Shown piece after piece: positions 47,501 through 54,897 of a DNA stretch of 64,000 bases. This DNA is from Strongylocentrotus droebachiensis (taxonomy: Eukaryota > Echinodermata > Echinoidea > Camarodonta > Strongylocentrotidae). The first letter of the stretch is position 1. Each line of letters opens with the position of its first letter. Location: NCBI GenBank assembly GCA_035222895.1, contig JAVYIG010005330.1, positions 62,001 to 126,000 on the forward strand, read 5' to 3'. The translations under genes and the position numbers were made by a program. The notes under the pieces were generated by a model. The model was not told the origin of the DNA and did no database searches. It saw nothing but the letters and a program-made list of their open reading frames with translations.

Positions 47501-50500
47501 CCACATTTTTTGTTTCCCTTGAAAAGATTTCTCATTGAAACATGTACTAAAGGAACCTGCACATAAAGACCACCTGCCTATAAAGACCACTTTTCTTGTC
47601 GCCCTTGGGTGGTCTTTATAGACAGGTTTCACTGTACATGCTTATCAGTTGTAATTAGAGTGTGTAATGATTGATCCAAATAGATATGAAATCAATCAAT
47701 CAGTCACAAAATTGCCATTGTATTTTTTTGCAGTGAGTTTTGATTGATTTTAAAGATACATGTAAGCTTGAGTTCTGGTAATGATAGAAAATAACTAAAC
47801 TCACACTGAATGTTCAAGATTACAAATAAATGACATGTGCCAAATGATTTTGGTAGAAAATGTATAGTTGCTGAGTAATGGGCATAGAAAGATAAGGAAA
47901 TCTGGGTAAGTACAGGCCCACACCATGTGCTAAACACAGGTCACTATGTGTAAATGGGAGTTGTAGTTTTTATTAAATTTGTTTTACAGCAAATTTTTGT
48001 GAGGTTGTGTTTATTTTACTGGTTTAAAATTCAATCTACTGCAGGATTAACAATCCAGAATGAATTATAGCCATGTTCTCTCGACATAAGATTCCCATGC
48101 CAGAGCTCAAGATCAGCTTTAAACACTTTTGTGAGATTGAAATACAGTTTTATTATAATGGGTAGAGACATGGTGTTATCTAATGTGTTGGTTATTCTCA
48201 TAGCAATTACTTGTGTGTAGGGATGTCCATGTTTGTTGCCATATCAGTCTGCTGTTCTATTCCCTCAATGTTGCCAATAATGGGATTCCTCCATCCAAAT
48301 TCTGAATTCAACTGATTTGCATGTAGCCATCGGGCAAATGGAATCTTTTAATCATATGGAAATGTTTTCCCCGTCAATCACTAAACAGACCGATTCTTTA
48401 TTTGTGTTGTCATTTTTCTTGAAGATCATGTTGCTGACCTTGAACTATGATTGCCTTGCAAGAACTAGTTTGCCAGTTAATGAGCTATTTACTCAGTGCA
48501 GTTGGTAGTTCAATACTTTTAAAATGAATATAGCTGAAGACAAATTTTGAATAGAATATGTATGAAACAATAATGGAAAAACTGTATTTATGTTCACTCC
48601 TTCAACCTTTTATTGATTAGGTCGAGAAGTTGCTTCGCAGCGTTGCCGACGGTGACATCCTCATGATGAAGCATCATCTTGGTTGGCTGAGTGATGACGA
48701 CTATGACGACGATGACGATGAAGATGATGACCACATCCCATTAGATTCTAAGTTGTGTCATCCTCTATGTCAGTGTTCTAAATGTGCAATGCTACAAAAA
48801 GTAAGTATCAGTTATAACATATGATATCCCTTCAAATTTAGCCATTACTACCAAGTCTCTTCAAGATAAATGGTATTTTTTTCAGTGTCCTTGTATAAGC
48901 AAATAGCTATTGATGCTTTACAAATTCAAGGGTTATTTTACATAAGGTTAGAATGTGTACATATGTGTATTTTCTATTAAATATGTAATAATGTGCATTT
49001 ATATATTGGTATTTCATCTAAGTAAGACTTGACTCTATTTTGATCTGAGTTGCATATAATATATATCACATGTACTTGTATTGTCCTTTTATAGCTTTTA
49101 AAGTATGATGAAGAAATTGACTATCGAGTTGGTCTGAGTAAAGTCCACCCAGATGCACATAAAAGCAGATTTTCCACCAAATCCATGATCCACATTTGGT
49201 TTTAATTATAGCGTACCACAATCAGTGCCAGCGGCCTGAGTGTGAACTCACGCAACCAAGAAGGCTACACGGCTCTCCACGTGGCTGCCCTGCACGGCCA
49301 TGAGGCCTTGGTGGACGTGTTGCTCCGTCGAGGGGCGAGTGTCAATCAGAAGGACGGCAGCAGCCAGCAGTGCACACCCCTTCATCTAGCATGCCAGTGC
49401 AACCATCCAAAGGTGGGTTCAGTAGTGACAGAGGTAGATGTTCCCAATTGTCATAGTTGCCAATTTTCACATTTTCACAAGATCTATTGTTTTTTGCTGT
49501 TAACAGCATTGTTAGCTGTTTGTTATTTATGTTACTAAAAAAAACCACGACAATTGGAACATCTGTTAATTCTTAAATCCTGTTATAAATCCCATTGTTG
49601 GTATGAAAAAGCACTGCCTTTTTTTAAATCAATGTGAGCTTGTAAGCTATTTGGAGATTTATAGACTCACATCAAGATAAATGTTATCACTTTAAAGAAT
49701 GAAAGCCGCGATAAATTTTACAAAACACTATCTGCCTTTTATCAAAGTGAGCTTGTAAGCTATTTGAAGATTTATAAACTCACGTCAAGATAAATGTTAT
49801 CATTTCAAAGAATGAAAGCTACGATGAATTTTACAAAACATTATCTCTGATATTGAATCAAGTTATCCTTGTCATTTCCAGTATTGCTTGAATATGCTTT
49901 CCACAGAAAATTGCTCATCTCTGGATAATCCTCTGTAACTTGCCCACAAAATAGAGTTAAAATGTTTAGGAAATATTATTATATCTTCTTCTCTAGCTCA
50001 ATTTATAATAAATCGTTAATTTGTTAATTGGTAAAATGATGTTCCTTCTATTTAGATTGTATCCAAACTCCTGCAGCATGCGGCCAAGTGCAATATAAAG
50101 GATGTGAGAGGGAACACCCCTCTCCATTACTGCTGTCTCAACGGGCATCTCGGACCAGCAGAGGCCCTCCTACAGGTATTTGAATGAATAAATATTACCA
50201 GACACTGTTTCATTGATGTCTTTAACTTTTGTGATGTTCTGAATTTTGTTTTGATTAATTGGACAATTGAATAGTGTGTCACCCATTGACTAGACAGTAG
50301 GCAATTATTGATGATATAATTCCATTGTGCCTTGTTATTAAAGTAAGCAATGTGATGATCATCCTTTTTTGTGGTCTGACTAACACACTCAAATGTTTTC
50401 ATCACTCGTACAATGTGTGGCATGGTGTCAGAAGGTTTTCATGAGAATTAATGACGATGTAAGGTTGAGAATTACACACTCTACGAGCCAAATAATTTTG

Positions 50501-53500
50501 TCTACAAATGGCAGGGACACAAAACTTTAAAAAGCTGTTTATACATGTGTTCACACTCACATTGTCAGTCCATTATCACATTCAGTAAAATTAGCGACAC
50601 TGCAGCAATTGGCGAAGTTTGCAAAAATGAAAACCCTTCTAAAAGTAACGGCTCATACAGTACATCTTTTCTGATTGTCTGTGCCAGTTACTTAGTTTCA
50701 AACCAGTTTTAAATTACATGTTGCAGTTTGTAGGACAGAAAAACAAAACAACTAAGAAAACTTTTCTCCATCTTTCCAGCATGGTGCAAACGTGAACCAA
50801 ACCAACCAGAGGGGTAACACGCCCCTCCATGAGGCAGCGAGGTTCAACTTCACACCCCTGGTCAAGTTATTACTGGACAGTGGTCAGGCTAACCCTCATT
50901 GCAGAAACAAAGCTCAACAGATACCTCTCAGACTCACCCAGGTTTGTAGCAATATTACTATCACTGCATTTATACATCTATAACTAACTTTGAGCGTATT
51001 AAAGTGACTCAGTAACATTGCCTCAGATTCTGAAACAAAATCCTGGATTTAGCTCATGCTGCAAACATAATTATTAACCTTTAGGTCATTCAGGAATCCC
51101 ATGACTTTTATAAGCCTATCGCCTGTCTGGTTATCAAGAACTTTCATTTTTCGTATTCCTAACGGTTTTTATAACACTACAGTCTATTGGGGAAAATGAG
51201 TATGGTAAAACCGGTCACTCAAAGATTCTTACTTTTTTGAGGCACTTCGTTATCATTTTGAAGCGCATTGTGACTCTATATAATTCCTTTTCATCATCAT
51301 CATCATCAACTAGGCGTTGTGGCGTATGCCTGTAATCCAGCTAACAATGGAAGTTACAAACTGATTCAGCCGAGGACCCAGGTTCAAAACTGAGTCATGT
51401 CTTTTGGATGGTGACGTTTAAAAGTTGGTCCCCAGACGTAAATAATCATATCTGATTAATACACGTCTGTAAAAACCCAATACACACACACACACATCAT
51501 CATCATCAAATGTTTATACTTGTTTCCATAGAAACGCAGTGATATTGCCAGGATGTTGAAAGCAGCAATGAGACGTGACGATGACCTAGAGTCTGTGACC
51601 TCGACGGAGACCAACACGTCATCCGGTTCCTCCCAGACGGACCCCCTAGAATCTATCCGGGAAACGGGACACTTCTCCAACAGCTCCGCTCCACCACCGC
51701 CTCTAACTCCTCCTCCTAGACCTCTTAATAATGACTGTAAGTTTATTGTTGCACTTGTTGGTTTAGTAGTTTAAAGGTATAGACCAGTATTGGAAAAGCC
51801 CCAATCTCAAAAAATGAAATGGAAGCTCTCTATTACCAATCATGTGAAAGAATATGTTTTGACTAATACGTGATCATACAAATTTTGCCGGGAAACCGCC
51901 TACTAATTGATATATTTGGTCAATTATTATATCTATCCGGACTGGGTGTTGCATAGTCCCATATACATCTTTCTGTGTACAGTGCTTGTAACTTTACCAA
52001 GACTGGGCCAAATTTCTTATAATTTTGATGAATCCAGAACCTTGCCGTACACACCAATACTTATATGCTAGATGATCAACCTTTTCTGATCGATTCCACA
52101 ACCTTTCTTTCACAATGCAATCGATGACCAGAACTGGGCTATACCTTTTAAGAACCTCAACCATTTTCTGAAAGCAACTTTGCTGTCAAACTCCATTTAG
52201 TTTTAAAAGTCTTTGTGATAAGTTATCTTTCTTAGAATTAGAAGATAATATAGTGGAGGCTGTATTTTTAATATGCTCCTACATGACATTGCTTTTTTGT
52301 ATAAATCTTCTTAAAATAGCTGAAGACTCATGAATTGCTTTGTACAGATAATGCCCAGTCTCTGCTTAGGACTGTACAAGATGAATGAATATGGGGTAAA
52401 TGTTACCTTCTGTACGAGTACTGTACATAAACCCTTGAGAAATGTGATACTGTTAGTGATAGATCATACATGTAGTTAAAGGGGCACGTTCCCGCCAGTG
52501 TAGTTATCGGAACATGCCATCTGCGTAAGAGCCGTATTCTGTTGGTGTCAATAGGCAGCTATAGCACCGTCCGCCAGCGTGTACGTATTTTGAACGCCCT
52601 CTGGAATACGGGGAACATGCCCCTTTAATACATTGCCTACATGAATTTGCGGCTCCTGTTTTAAGGCCTATGTGTGGAGAAAAAAAAAGTTGTTAATGGG
52701 TTAAGCTCATTTCTGATCTTAATGTAGTGAGAACATGACTTGACCTACCATGATATATATTCGATACAAAGTTTCATACCATACATGTACTTCCTTCCGT
52801 TCATCCGTCACCATGACAACCAACATCTCTTCCACCACCCAGATGTTCTACCGAGACCGCTCAGCGTCCACGACCTCTTCAACTATTTCTGCGACACGGA
52901 CCGGACCACCATGCGTGCCTTAAACCAGTCCATCAGGGAGTTTGAGCCTGCCCGTCAACTCAGACATGTCGAGATTGAAGACAAGCACCAGGAGAATTGG
53001 AACCTCTATCTAAAACAACAGGTATGGCGATAAATGCTTTCAATCAGGGATACATGATGGGTGGGGAATTTAGAAGGCAGGGATGCCAGTTTTCGGGCAA
53101 TTGCCTGAATTCAGGCCCTGGCTAGTCATTTTCAGACCATAGTTCAGGATTTTTTGTGTACAAAATAGCTCATTCCAGGTGATTTTCAGGCCCTCTGATA
53201 AATTCTAACTGGCATCCCTGAGAATGTTAATGGTAGGGTTTATTTAGATATTTTTGTATAATTGATACATGTTTTGGTAGTGAATAAAGAAAGAGAACAA
53301 ATCTTTGTTGATATGGTCTCATATCATAGTTCATACCTTTATTCAACTTTTGTTTGTGTAAGTATTTGTGCATTTCTGTTTAGAGGTGGAGTGAATTAGG
53401 GTAGGTAGTATCTCCAGGCTCCAAAGTCGACGTTCATACTTTCATATTATCAAACCAAAATTATTAGAATCAGGACAACATGGCAAGGTTTACAAACTTA

Positions 53501-54409
53501 CCGTCAGATCGGATGGAATGTCAGATATCTACTTCTGGAATAAATGTGTTAATTGTGTGAAGAAGTTTTTAAGGTTTATTCACCAAGCCAAAGGCTACAA
53601 ACTGGTGCTTCTTCGAAGGAGGAAAAAGTTTAAAAAAAACACACATTCTCGCATTTTGCGATGTGCCCGATGTCAACAGTTTAAGTTAAAAGAAATTAAA
53701 GTCATCAAACAGCATCTGAAGTGGAAAAATATTGAATACATTCTTAAGGACATTGTGAATATTTTCATGTATGATCACTGCTCATGAATATTCATATTGT
53801 CATCAAATTGGCAATGTTATCGCTGACCTGGTGACCTTTCACTGTTTGCTTCCTAATGCAACAAAGGTCCATTTCTTGGACATGTTGTATTCCGTGTATG
53901 CCAAGCCCAACAAATTATTTTGATAGTAAATGGTTGGGCGGTGAAGATGGAGCTTGTGCAGAAAGGTCAGCATTTGAATTTCATGACAAGTGTAATGTTT
54001 TATCCTACTATACCCCCTCATTTTCTTTATTTGTAGTTTATTATCTTATTCTCCCCCTTTAGATATATGTATAATTATAGTCTATAAAAGAACCTGTTCT
54101 GTCATTATTCTAGATGCTCTACCTCAACTTGTTCAGGCCTTCAATATATTTGTAATGATTGATTTTTCTCTCTCTCTCTGTCTATCTCTTTCAATCTTTC
54201 TCTCACTGTCTCTCCTTCTCGTTATCTCTCTGCATCTTTCTGTCACCTCCTCTTTCTCCATCTCTTTTCCTCCACCCACGATCTCTTCTCTCTCCGCTCG
54301 AGTCCTCTGCCTATCTTCTTATGTTCCCCAACTATTTACTTTCTGTCTCTGTTCCTTCTCCCCTCCTCTATCTCCCTCTCACTCTCTCCCCCTCTCATTC
54401 TCTCCCTCC

Positions 54410-54447
<38 letters not shown>

Positions 54448-54834
54448 ATCTCTTTTTCTCTCTCCCCCTTCCTCCCTCCCTTCCTCTCTCTCTCTCTCTC
54501 TCATTCCCTTAACATTTTTCACATAACATTGCCACTTATTGCCTTTGTGTGGGTTTTGTTAAACTATATCTTTATCCTGATGCTAATATACTGTCCAAAA
54601 ATTGAAAACTCTTTTATGGAATGATACAATCATACAAGTAGTTTGCCAATGTTCCTTATTTATAATTTTATTAAATTGATTTGTGTGTTTAGATTCATTC
54701 TGTGCAGTTCCTTTTCTTTTCCCTTTTTATTTAATCGGTTTGAGTGCAATGTCTGTTGTTCTCCAGATATGAACTTAGCTCTCTCAATACCAATCTCTGT
54801 CTGCTTTCTTGCTGTATCTCCCATACAAAGCTCC

Positions 54835-54897
<63 letters not shown>

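Noticed and set aside
53518-53787. Lys-rich 89-codon frame in ANKRD27 intron 23
   Set aside because: No supporting splice sites, no family similarity, and no need for an exon there since exons 23 and 24 join in phase.
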